A stretch of DNA of 64,000 bases from NCBI GenBank assembly GCA_025677825.1, contig JAIXMO010000005.1, forward strand, positions 744,001 through 808,000, read 5' to 3'. The position numbers were made by a program, and so were the translations under genes. The DNA is from Helicostylum pulchrum (lineage: Eukaryota > Mucoromycota > Mucoromycetes > Mucorales > Mucoraceae). Every line of letters begins with the position of its first letter. Position 1 is the first letter of the stretch. A model generated the notes under the pieces. That model ran no database searches, was not told the origin of the DNA, and saw only the letters and a list, made by a program, of their open reading frames with translations. Of the stretch, positions 11,039-20,742 are shown one piece after another.

Positions 11039-11128
11039 ATGTTCTTTGCAGCCTTATTTCTGGATTTTGACAATCAAATATAATGCCAATATCGTCTTCT
11101 TATTTGACCCCTCGAAGTAATGTCAGAC

Positions 11129-11520
11129 TCAATTTGGGCTTGATCGTGAGAAGAGAACAATGAACTCGACAGAAAATGGTGGAAACATACAAGTAACAAC
11201 TGGGCAAGGATCAAATATGGCGAACATATTACGAGCATCACGCATTTGAGAAGCTAGCTCAGGAGCGCTCAAGTTACTGTATTGTAGATAACCAAAAGCA
11301 GTGAGAGGAGCGAAACCAACCATAGATGAATAAAGAACCATGTTGACACAAAGCTTACGTAAATTAGAGTTCAAGTGAGCGGGAAGATACAAACTAGTAG
11401 AGACACCGGACAAAACAGCAGAGACTAGTTCGTTCAAGCTACCATAACCAGGGTTAGCCAAGTCGAGGGTTCTAAAATATACATCTTTATCAATAGATAA
11501 GGTAGGATCACAATTTTAAC
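11129..11520 (-). pseudogene. diverged beta-tubulin fragment A
   Basis: The minus-strand frame reads [20 protein letters not shown], then [40 protein letters not shown], and [20 protein letters not shown]. These line up with the beta-tubulin segment around residues 210-305 (FRTLKL, LNHLVSAVMSGVT, LNSDLRKLAVNM, GFAPL, PELTQQM, DAKNM). The conserved PFPRLHF is lost and the sequence ends [15 protein letters not shown] without the rest of tubulin. There is no start, no N-terminal GTPase part and no C-terminal tail. It is a dead or sub-domain fragment that has nevertheless stayed open for over 110 codons. Confidence 0.75.
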
Positions 11521-11739
11521 CAATTGACGAACATAGACAACACGTCAGGAAACCGATTATTGACGCGCTGTACCAGTTATAGAATAGCACTACAGTTACA
11601 AATGCCTGAACTAGACAAATACGGGGATATCAATAAGAGAGGCCTTAATACCAGCAGGAATTTATTACGCAAAGTAAGTGTTTTCTTGTTGAACAGACAA
11701 CATTTAATTTGGTAGAGAGACGATTACAAAATATGGTAA

Positions 11740-11900
11740 TAGAAGTCAAGTAACAGTGGTTATGAGGATCAGAGGTAGCTATCATATTGCAAGCATCGGA
11801 GCGCTCAAGTTACAATATTGTAGAGAACTGAAAGCGGCAAGAGGAGCAAAAACAACCATAAAAATAGAATGAACCGTGTTGACAAAAAAAAAAAATTGTA
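11740..11900 (-). pseudogene. beta-tubulin remnant B
   Basis: The DNA is clearly similar to 11200-11350 of fragment A (shared blocks GCGCTCAAGTTAC, GAGGAGC, ACCATA and GTTGACA) but is interrupted by indels and stops. It covers only the part matching GFAPL to the DARN region. Confidence 0.6.
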
Positions 11901-11904
11901 AACT

Positions 11905-12115
11905 AGAATTTACTTGACGAGTCTGCTTGACCAGAAAAACCTAAACCAGAGTTTGCTTAACCAGAGTTCGCCTGACCTGAGTGTACTCAACCAAAAAAAA
12001 AGTAAACCAGAGCTTATTTGATCTGAAAAAAATGTAAACCGGAGTTTAGTTGACCAGAAAAAAAAAAAGATAAACAAGAGTGTAGTTGACCAGAGTTTAC
12101 TTGAAAAATAAAGAG
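11905..12115. repeat. degenerate tandem repeat, unit about 17-20 bp
   Basis: Variants of TTGACCAGAGTTTA recur about ten times (forms include CTTGACCAGA, AAACCAGAGTTTG and TTAACCAGAGTTCG), separated by A runs. Not coding. Confidence 0.6.
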
Positions 12116-12803
12116 AAAAAAGGAGTTGGTTCGCGTTCTTTTATCTTTTTTTTTTAGTTTGGAGAAAGATACGCGCATCACATTTTGATTCAAACTAAAT
12201 AAGTATTCCAGGACATTTTTATAATGCAAATAATATCTGAAAATAGTGTATTGTTCTATCCAAAAAAATATGATGTTTAACCACTAAGTATACCTAAGTG
12301 TCGAACGCTCACCAAAAAAAAAACTGGGTGCTCACAAAAAGAAAAACTTGGTCCGAAAACCTGGTGCGCGCGCTTATCTTTCTCTTTGTTCAGTTAATAA
12401 TAATACAACTGTTTAAAATTTTTAATCATAATAAAAACATAAGGCACCGAAGCACCACAGCACGGACAAAGGTATGTAAAAAAAAAAAAAAGTTAACCGA
12501 AAACTCGATACAGTTCGCTTTCAAAGTTTGCTTCAATTTTTTTGTTGGTTAAGTTCAACTGACTACTAATGGTTTGAGCTGAAGCAGAAAGCTTTTCAGA
12601 CTGATTGTGATAAATAGTATCAAATTAAAATAATAAAAGAGACAACAGTAAGTAAGATGAAACTTCTTATAGATCTTTATTGATTGAAATTTCTTTTAAA
12701 AAACAAGAGGGGGAGCAGAAGGTTGCTCCTTTCAATTAGTATAATGATATTGAGGTGTTACGTGAGAGCCTCAATTATTTAAGGTACAGTCTCTTGTGTT
12801 AAC
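12116..12803. other. intergenic, nothing supported
   Basis: AT-rich with poly(A/T). ORFs of 70-85 codons on both strands are Lys/Phe-rich low complexity and were not accepted. Confidence 0.45.
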
Positions 12804-13896
12804 TTATGGTAAAATACCATACTGATGTAAAAACGACAAGATATTACATTCAGTGCCTTTTTCATTACACGTATCGATAAATTTAACCAGATTATCAACC
12901 AGTACATAAGCACCATCGTCAATCTTGGAGAGAAGAGGTTGCAATCTGTTAGTATTAATAATAGCGTTGTGAAAAAGGACAGATTCACAGCAAATGGCGA
13001 AAAACTCCGATAAAAGTCTATTACTGTTGTTTACCGACATGGAAAAGCCTTTGGTGGGATATTTTGACAATGTGAAAATAGTTGCTGAGTGCAGTAGCCT
13101 ATCATCAAAAAGATGAGCACGGAAACCAAGGTATGTGGTACGGTGTTGAAGTAAGGTGGTGGGTTGACGGATATTTTCAGTATTTGCAGTCTTGGCATTG
13201 ATACTTAAAGGGTTTTTGAACTCGTTCATTAACTTCTCTACTTTAGCCTCAGAAAAAAATAGCATACAATCCTTCAAATCTTCGTTAGCAATAAATGTGT
13301 TGCAAGTTGGGCCAATCGAAGTTGTATTTGACACATGTAGATAAATTACTAAACTTCCAGTTACAAGTAGATTAAATTGAGTGGAACCTAATTCAAGTTT
13401 ACTGATTACACCACCTCCATCAGACTGTCGTGCTATTTGAACTAGCTGCTTTTTTCGCTTGCTACGCTCGCGAAGCAGCGTCGCCCTGCGGGTTTGGAGA
13501 CAAATATGATATACGTCACATATAAATTCCTATTAGATCCCCTCTTGAAAAAAAAAGCTGGGGATTAAATTCCGCTTCACAAAAAAAACACGACTTCAGT
13601 ATATTGGGCGATGGGCGATGGGCGATTGTAAAACCGTTATATCTTCTACATCCAGCATCAAAGGAACAAGGAAAGGTACTTCGGTTTGATTCCAAGCGTT
13701 CATCAATGTTGGCATCGCGAAAATATACTTCAATGGTTGTGACGAGTACAGCAAAGTTTTTACCTTGAATGATGCAGCCAATAAACAGATCAGGAACTAT
13801 ACATAGCAAATGTTGTCGGCATGGAAAATCAGAGTTCAACAATGTTTCAAGCTCAACACTAAATTCTACGTATGGTCCAAGGGAAGAAAGTATCAT
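12804..13896 (-). pseudogene. uncharacterised gene, probably frame-disrupted
   Basis: The 3' part is a long coding exon. From a TAATAG acceptor near 13531 one frame stays open for about 240 codons to the stop at 12804 (LLRERSKRKKQLVQIARQSD, LGSTQFNLLVTGSLVIYLHV, SEAKVEKLMNEFKNPLSI, ending FLHQYGILP). The upstream part (13516-13896) starts at an ATG with MILSSLGPYVEFSVELETLL but changes frame near a possible GTAAAA donor: one frame gives GKNFAVLVTTIEVYF, the other the more natural LLYSSQPLKYIFAMPTLMNA. I could not join the two halves with standard splicing. Family unknown; either an intact multi-exon gene with an unseen intron or a broken one. Confidence 0.45.
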
Positions 13897-14028
13897 AGGA
13901 CAGCGACTATTTTGTATCTTGTTGTTTTATTCACGTACTATACAGATATATACCTTTATACACAATGGCTATATAACAATATAATATTATCTATTTGGTA
14001 TTTGGATCTGTATACTTCTTATCGACTA

Positions 14029-14529
14029 AAGTGCATCTACTTTTAAACCTTCAACTTTTTTAAAAACAGTCATTTTTGAGGATTGATATCTCGATTTTAT
14101 GTAAGGAAATAAGTCTAAATATGAGAGAGGTTATTAACTAAGTATTATCTGGTTTTTTTTCATTCTGGCGTAAATGACTTACCCATTGTATAAGCTTATT
14201 TCTAATGCATTCGATAGACAAAGGATTGGTAATGGCCCCGCTATCATCAACTTCAACATTCAACATATGGTTTTCAATAGCTGCAGGAAGGATCACAGTT
14301 GGAAGTTCGTTCTGTAAAGTAGGAATGCTTCTTTGGAACTTTGGTACTGATCGAAACCATTCAAGTACTTTTTCCTTGATATCGTTGTGCGGCGAGGTAC
14401 CTGAACCGTTCATAACCAATTCCATCTGATTGTTTTATGCTTAAAAGGGTTTGCGGTCGTGTTTTATCAAAAAGAAAAAAAGGGGGGAAATCGGAGCTAA
14501 AAGTTGAAGGTTTAAAAGTAGATGCACTC
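14029..14529. mobile_element. about 500-bp TIR element carrying a captured exon
   Basis: Perfect 30-bp inverted ends: AGTGCATCTACTTTTAAACC TTCAACTTTT at 14030-14059 and its reverse complement at 14499-14528. A TA lies immediately outside both ends if one mismatched base is added to each TIR, as for Tc1/mariner-type target duplications. Inside, 14103-14480 is nearly identical to 2827-3200 and contains exon 1 of the unknown-family gene on the minus strand (start at 14425; Ile6 is Met here) with its donor site. No transposase is encoded, so it is non-autonomous. The arrangement resembles gene-fragment-capturing Pack-type elements. Confidence 0.75.
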
Positions 14530-14901
14530 TATATAAGTTTAATGAAGAAATATAGTGTAACAGTTTATTTCTTCAAGTGATACAATAACCCACAAACAGT
14601 ACAATAATCTACAAACAGTTATTTTTCTAAAAAGTGATACAAGAAGCACTTTGTCTTCAAAGCTTATTCATTCATATTTTCCCACATTATATTCACTTAT
14701 TTTTCCCGCTATCAATTAATGTTCCTTCATAATCTTATTTATATTCTGAAAAGTATATATAAGGACCATAATTTCAACTAAATAAACAACAATCATTTCA
14801 AGTCCGATAATATTTCTGTTTAATTTTTTATTTTTGATATTTATTCTTTAAATATCATACTTGTTGGACATATTTGAGATATTACGACTAGTAGAAGCGC
14901 T
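14530..14901. other. intergenic, no gene seen
   Basis: AT-rich. It contains two close copies of ACAATAAYCYACAAACAGT (14583-14622). It separates the TIR element from the C2H2 gene. Confidence 0.4.
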
Positions 14902-15576
14902 TTAGGTGGTAGAGGTGGAGGATGAAGCGGTAGTACTGTCGGTAGTACTGTCGGTAGTATGGTCAGTATTGTAAATTAACTGTGCTTCAAATTTGGAACT
15001 AGGATCGATAAACCTGTCAAGTGCATTCTGCGACGAATTGTTCATGAAAAGAGACAAAAACATATTGTTATCCGTCGTATTGCTCCCTTGTTTTTTGATT
15101 GCTAACTTTACCGGCAATAAGTCATAGTAAGTTGCTAAGCCTCCACATTGCTGCTTCTTTGTTTCGTTAGAGACTTGCAATACGTCAGAACATCCGTCTT
15201 CGAAAGAGAATTGTTCAATTGTACGCTTATTCTCTAATTTTCTTGGTTTTGGTTCGGCGGGGTGTAAGCGGGACAGATGGTTCTGAAAACTTGATAGACC
15301 GGTGAGGCGAGATGAACAGAAAGGGCAAACCATAACACCTTCATCGTTAGCTTCCACAGTGATCGTGGCTATTATTTTATTTCTACGTTAGTTTAACTTC
15401 AAAGGAATTTTTTTCACAAGAATTACATTACCTCCGTGTTGATCAAATGCCAGCAAGGGCGGATGTCTAGAAAAACTGTGGCTTCTGCGTTTGACAGAAG
15501 AACCGAACGATAAATCACATTCATTACACGCATATCTGTTTAAAGTGCTTTCACTGGTACTGTTTTCTGAATCCAT
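14902..15576 (-). CDS. two-finger C2H2 zinc-finger protein
   Basis: Two exons (15576-15432, 15368-14902) give 203 aa; splicing turns HG|GTAATG into HGATITVEANDEG and keeps frame. Finger 1 is YACNECDLSFGSSVKRRSHS with a second His in SRHPP; finger 2 is VCPFCSSRLTGLSSFQNHLS with RLHP. Cys and His spacing fits C2H2. The C-terminal half is polar and ends in a Thr/Ser run (STTDSTTASSSTSTT). The fingers are separated by an intron and only about 30 residues. Probably a nuclear DNA- or RNA-binding protein; no orthologue named. The first ATG could be 15594 (MFLVLN) instead. Confidence 0.75.
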
Positions 15577-15689
15577 GTTGAGAACGAGAAACAAATCCGT
15601 TTTTTTTTTGAAAAAAAAAATCGCGTTTTCTTAATAAAAAAAAACCTGTTTTTAATTCATGTGATAAGACCAAAAATGGTGTAAGCAGT

Positions 15690-16130
15690 CTTACCTTCCT
15701 GTAAATTACAAAGAGCCTCAGCAGTGATTGTGACGAGGATCAGTGGTGGCTGGTATATTACGAGCATCAAAAGTTCGAGTAATTAACTCAGGAACACTCA
15801 AGTCACAGTATTTGAGAACCCAAAGCAGTTGGAGGAGCAAAACCAACCAAAAGAAATAAAGAGGAGACAGGAACCTTGTAAATAAAAGAACTTATATGAA
15901 GTAGAGTTTGCTAATTCTGAGAAACGTAAGCTAGTAGAGGAATGAAACCAGCTGCATACTGATAAAGAAAGACGAAGAAAAGGAATCATGTTTACTCAAA
16001 CCTTACAAAAATTAGTGTTATATTGATCCAGGGAAGCGCAAACCGAAAGAGACGCTAGAATAACAGCAGAGACCAATTAGTTCAAGTACCAGGATTAATC
16101 AACTTGATTTGTAGTCAGTTCCGTTATCAA
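15690..16130 (-). pseudogene. beta-tubulin remnant C
   Basis: The minus-strand frame gives CDLSVPELITRTFDARNIPA, then TTDPRH, closer to functional tubulin (VPELTQQMFDARNM..DPRHGRY) than fragment A. Further upstream the DNA again follows fragment A (blocks around 15920 and 16060-16110) but with frameshifts and an extra stretch near 15950-16010. Clearly dead. Confidence 0.65.
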
Positions 16131-17220
16131 TTGACAAACAGAGAGAGCAGAGTTATACGTTTCAAGAGCTAGTTAGTTCGAAAGGGGATATTTCTAGTTC
16201 TAGACTACATGAAAAAAAAAAGTAAGTTCTGGTGTTATAAAGCAGTTATGGATGTAAGTATCACTACATCCAGTTTTAATAGATGTGGTCCGAGTTTCTG
16301 TACATTTACTTTGCAGAAGAGAAAAAACCACAACTCTCTGATAGAGTGATGAAAAGGTTAAACATGAGAGTAAACTACGAGTTAGCAAAAGTGCTCTACT
16401 TACACCGATACAGCTACTTCTAATAGACACTCTTTCTTTGTTTCTTACTTCTCTTGGGAGCAAAGGACCTTTTCTTGTACTACGATATTAGTATACTGCT
16501 GACAACATTTATGTTATTTGTTTAGCATAAGAAAAAAAGAAAAAAAAAGAAAAACTTCAATTTAAATGAGGGGAGGGGGTTTCATTAACTTTGTGAAGTT
16601 TATTTCGCAGCACATCAATATAAAATGAGCTGTTGGCAATGATTGACCAATCGAAGTTACATACCCACGAATGTAATGAAAAGTAATAGAGAAGGTTGCT
16701 TTACTTTTATTCACTTCACATTCTACAAAAAAGGATGTGATACATTATTGACAGCTAAGACAATGAGTAAATTGGAACTTTACTTTGTCTAGAATAACCC
16801 GTGCAAATTATGTAAATCCTTGTAAATAATAATTATAGAATAACTAATAATTTTTTTAGAAAGGGTCGCTTACTGGGCAATATGGGAAAATTTTTTACGG
16901 AGAATACGTTATCGATCGTATGTACTCTTTAATCTTTGAAAAAAAAAAAATACTAGCGCTCGAATTAATAGAGGCTTTCACGTTTAATTTGACATCTCAT
17001 CATACGCCTTTTTTTGCTTCAGAAGCGTCAAAATTGATGCTTTGGGCAAAGACAAAAAGAACAACAACGGGCCTCCAAACTCTCGCGAATCTTTCTCCAA
17101 TTTATTTATGATAAAAACGGAAGATCTATTTATTAACAAGTTGTGATTGGGCAATCGACCCAAATGGTCTACTTTTCTCACTTTTGTCAGGCTGTGAAGA
17201 CAAAATGGACGCTACACAGT
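16131..17220. other. intergenic, no gene seen
   Basis: Stops in every frame; ORFs at 16200-16463 and 16920-17181 carry no recognisable domain. It ends with GGCTGTGAA, repeated on the other side of the tandem array. Confidence 0.45.
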
Positions 17221-17320
17221 CAGAGTAAACGCTTTTCAGTGAGAGTAAACGCTTTTCAGTCAGAATAAACGCTTTTCAGTGGGAGTAAACGCTTTTCAAC
17301 GAGAGTGGAGGTTTTGCAAG
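17221..17320. repeat. 20-bp tandem repeat, five units
   Basis: Exact 20-bp period: CAGAGTAAACGCTTTTCAGT, GAGAGTAAACGCTTTTCAGT, CAGAATAAACGCTTTTCAGT, GGGAGTAAACGCTTTTCAAC, GAGAGTGGAGGTTTTGCAAG. Units 4 and 5 drift. AGGCTGTGAA flanks both sides (17189 and 17319). There are no spacers, so it is not a CRISPR. Confidence 0.9.
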
Positions 17321-17340
17321 GCTGTGAATTCAGTGTGCAA

Positions 17341-18289
17341 CCTTTTTTGCGGACGGCAAAGCAATTTTTTTTACGAACAGAAATCATGCGTTAATAATAG
17401 TTTGCATTAGGTTCCTGTTTTACGCACCTTTTTGAAGTTCCTGCAGCCCTATCCTTCTCGACCGAATAAATCTCTTTATTTGATCAAGCTTTTGTGCAAA
17501 ATTTATGAAAGTATGTCCCCTTCAAAATTACTTAAATCACTAACTCAAATTCAGGTTTTTTTTTTTAATATTCGATGCTCATGATTCCAAAACCAAAGAA
17601 AAAAAGAAGGAAGAAATCCCAAAAACGTCTTTATTAGAGTATTGGGCGAATGTGTCAGTTCCTTTCATGCTTAAAAAAATTGGTAACTAATTGTTGATAC
17701 AACTGCGTCGGGTTTTTTCAAAGCGCATGTTCTAAAAGGGCGTTCTAATAGAGATTCTTCAGGCAAATTCATTTTTTGCTTTTAAAAAGTATATTGAAAA
17801 TGGGGTTGATGTATGACACTTTTAATTCATGTTCATGTATTTCACTTTTAATTCTTCTTGTAGGTAAATTCGATACTCTAAACCATAAAAAGTAAATAAT
17901 CATGAGTATCTTTTTTTTATTAAAATGTATGTATTTCTTCTTACAAAAAGTTTGATTAATTGAACAACCACTTTATCGTTTACACATTCATTTTCAATTG
18001 CTTTTACTTTTAGATCAGTCAAATACTTTTCTAGCTTATTTAAATCATTGACGTATTTCAATAAATTTTAGTAATTGTATAATTGGTAGAACAATAACTA
18101 ACCAGCTTACTTGCAATGATTGTAGTCATCATTTTTCAATTGGGGTAATTTGCCTAACTCTTTTTAAAAGAGATAGCTTTTCAAGACTAAATTTGTTTAT
18201 CCGGGTCCAGCCATAAAATGTGAGATAAGGCTTTTATGTCAGTTAAGTTAATTAGTTATTTTAAATTCTAAATCCTAAATACTTACAAG
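17341..18289. other. intergenic, no gene seen
   Basis: AT-rich, no open frame above about 60 codons, no RNA gene recognised. Confidence 0.45.
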
Positions 18290-18745
18290 GACCCTCATTG
18301 AACACATCCTCGAAATAAAGGATGTCATTGTCCGCGAATAAATTTACAGCGTTTTCTTTGAGTTTGGTAAATACTTGTAATTGATATTTTCAATTACTAG
18401 ATCTGACTTCACTTCAAGATCAACGTTGGGATTGTCCAACGGTGATACTACAGAGGTCATTTTGTGCGGGAACATTTGTTTGAACCCCTCATATTGACTC
18501 TTCTATGTACATTTTTAAAAAAGAAGTTGTTAATCCTTCAATCAGTGATGAAAAAATTGACATGATATGAAAATCACCATCTGCATAAATACGCTTTTTT
18601 CTACTGTTCCCTCTAAAGTTTCCTCTAAAGTTTCCTCTAAAGTTTCCTGCAACTCACTGTAGTATTTTTCAGCGCCTTTTCCGGCTAAGAGAAGCCCGTT
18701 ACGGCACCCTTTTAGGTCGTTTGCGGCAATTGTTGTATATTTTTT
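18290..18745 (-). pseudogene. decayed remnant of a mucoralean repeated gene family
   Basis: Minus-strand phrases in shifting frames: TIAANDLKGCRNGLLLAGKG, AEKYYSELQETLEETLEETL, then (other frame) YADGDFHIMSIFSSLIEGL, QTNVPAQNDLCSITVGQSQR, and KLKENAVNLFADNDILYFED. Stops and frame changes separate them. A 13-codon stretch holds three in-frame copies of ETLE (18614-18650). I associate phrases such as GDFHIMSI with multi-copy hypothetical genes of Mucorales, from memory only. Confidence 0.5.
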
Positions 18746-19236
18746 GAAACTTTACCCTGGTATGTTTTAGTTTAAGGTACTCTTGGCAGTGTGTTATATA
18801 TCCATGCAAATTGTGGAAGTTTTCTTTTTTTTTTTCTGAGAAAATTGCTGGATTAGAACAAATATGTGACATTTTTGCGGGAAACTCCTATTCCCTGTGC
18901 ACGACTAAAGAACACTTTTTTGTACGCGTTCTATTTACCCAATCAGAAAAAGAAAGCTTAGCGTTTTACTTCTTTTTTCGCGTACCTTTAAAGAAGGAGT
19001 ACGGTATTATAGTCGGTGGAGTATATCTGAGCAAGAAGTGTTCTTATGCAGAGCAGTTGCTTTGAAGATGGTCCGTTTGTTTGAGTATACATAGTTGATA
19101 GGAAAAAAAATGAAAAAAGATAAAGTGAATATTCTAAAAAAAATTGTAGGTTGAGGGTCACGTTCATGATAAAATAGGAGGCTTATTTGCTCGCACATGA
19201 AGATAAAAAACGTTGATACGGTGCCCGGATTAGGTT

Positions 19237-19395
19237 AATCTAATGGGTTAGACCCACTGATGTATACTCGCACAATTTTAAGTGAACGAGAGAAAAAAAA
19301 AAATAGTTTGGTAAAATAAAAAAAATTGAGTTTGTTTAATTGGATGTGGTTGAGATTGAATGCAATAAAACTAATTGGTGCATTGCAAAACAGCA
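19237..19395 (-). pseudogene. degenerate copy of the membrane-protein gene 5' end and promoter
   Basis: Similar in the same orientation to 10488-10655: both carry TCTAATGGGTTRGRCCCACTGA, TTTAATTGGATG, GATTGAATGCAATAAAACYA and GTGCATTG. The start codon region and reading frame are lost. It is a partial duplication about 8.7 kb from its source. Confidence 0.65.
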
Positions 19396-19461
19396 GTAAA
19401 AAAAAAAGAAAAAACATATGTTTGTGTATATACAAGATGATAAAAAAGAATGAAGAAAAGT

Positions 19462-19997
19462 TTAAGAAGTCATGGTAGGACTTTGATGCATAAGAACTAA
19501 TAAATGGGCAGCATCTTCATCGTCCGAAGATAAAGTAGCCGACAACTTTCGCTGATTGTAATTTCCATAGGAGGAGGAGGAGGTTTGCAGTCTAGTTTCG
19601 GATAAAGGAATGTTTGCGGAAGACCTTGACGCGTTTTTCTTGATTAATCGGTCCATATCGTTATTTTGTAAAGGAGGCGAGGTAGGGTAGAATCGATGAT
19701 GCGATAATAGCATCTTTCGACGTTTCTTGTCACGGTCTTGTACAGCAATCGATTTAAGTAACGTGGTGGTGGTGTCTGACTTGACGGTGTGATCATATAG
19801 GCTGGACTCTAACGTTCTTAGGTCAACGTTTTGATAGCCATGTTCAAGTTTGTAATTAGCTAAAGCTAATCGTGCTTTTAGGCGATGGATCAACTATATA
19901 ATATATATATATATTTTTTTTTAGAAAAAGCACTCTCTTGTCTGTTGCTGTGGTTACCTACGTTTGACATATCTGGTTGTTGAGTAGTTTGAGACAT
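19462..19997 (-). CDS. Whi5/Nrm1-like G1/S transcriptional repressor
   Basis: Two exons (19997-19962, 19893-19462) give 155 aa starting MSQTTQQPDMSN. The segment HRLKARLALANYKLEHGYQN VDLRTLES (shown with a gap) matches the short Whi5/Nrm1 motif, the region that binds SBF/MBF transcription factors in yeast. The rest is Ser/Thr-rich and ends with an acidic SDDEDAAHLL stretch, typical of these poorly conserved proteins. The exon 1 donor was placed at GTAGGT because the alternative GTAACC shifts frame. Family assignment rests on one motif, so moderate certainty. An MluI cell-cycle box lies upstream. Confidence 0.55.
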
Positions 19998-20283
19998 TGG
20001 TTCATACAAAAAGTGAAAAGAAAGAAAAAAAAAGTTAAAAAAGTGAAAAAAAATAATAACTAAAAAAAGTGAAAAAAAAAAAAAAGTAGTTATTTATGCG
20101 GACGAATTGGAAAAAGATAAAAAGAAGAGGTTTTTTTACTTATTTTGGATACACTCTTCTTTTGGTAACCTTTTTTGAATCGGCATGAAATCAGAAAACA
20201 ATCCAATCAAACATTTGGTTTTTCTGTTTTTCTTTTTTTCTCTCTTTTTAAACCAAAATGTCTCTCTTTTCTGTTCCGTTTTT

Positions 20284-20289
20284 ACGCGT
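20284..20289. promoter_or_regulatory. ACGCGT (MCB) upstream of the Whi5/Nrm1-like gene
   Basis: A palindromic ACGCGT sits 287 bp before the Whi5/Nrm1-like start codon. In yeasts this is the MBF binding site and Nrm1 is itself an MBF target. Function here is inferred only. Confidence 0.35.
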
Positions 20290-20742
20290 TTTTTTTTTAG
20301 CGGTTAAAAGCTTGTTTCTGTATGCAATGTAATACAAAATACTTCTATATCATCAACTCCGTTTAACTTGTGAGTACAATTCATTTTAAAGCATTTTTTT
20401 TTTTTTTCTGGTCTTGGATAAGCTTCGTTTTTTTTTTTTTTTTTCTCATCGCGCCAAGTTTTTAATATTTTAAACATGTTTATTTCGTGGTTAAAATAGA
20501 AACTATTGCAAGTTTCATTTTACAACAAAAAACAATGCGTTATTGTTTACAACAAGCTTTATCACGGGAGCTTATAAGTCATTTTTTTTCCACCGGAGTT
20601 CCATTGCAGTCCGGAAAAGAAATGGATTTTATGATTGGGCAGACAGCGGGGACGGAGGTAAATGGGGCTTCAGGGTACACGACTTTATGAATTTGCTCAG
20701 TGTAGTTTGAGGTCCTTTCTCTTTCCTCACATTTAATTCGAC

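Noticed and set aside
13450..13500. GC-rich hairpin-like sequence suspected to be a mobile-element end
   Set aside because: It lies inside an open minus-strand exon and reads LLRERSKRKKQ; coding explains it.
17221..17320. CRISPR-like array
   Set aside because: Units are contiguous without spacers and the genome is eukaryotic; a plain minisatellite.
20487..20690. 67-codon ORF upstream of eL33
   Set aside because: Lies in the eL33 promoter, lacks an ATG-led coding appearance and any motif.
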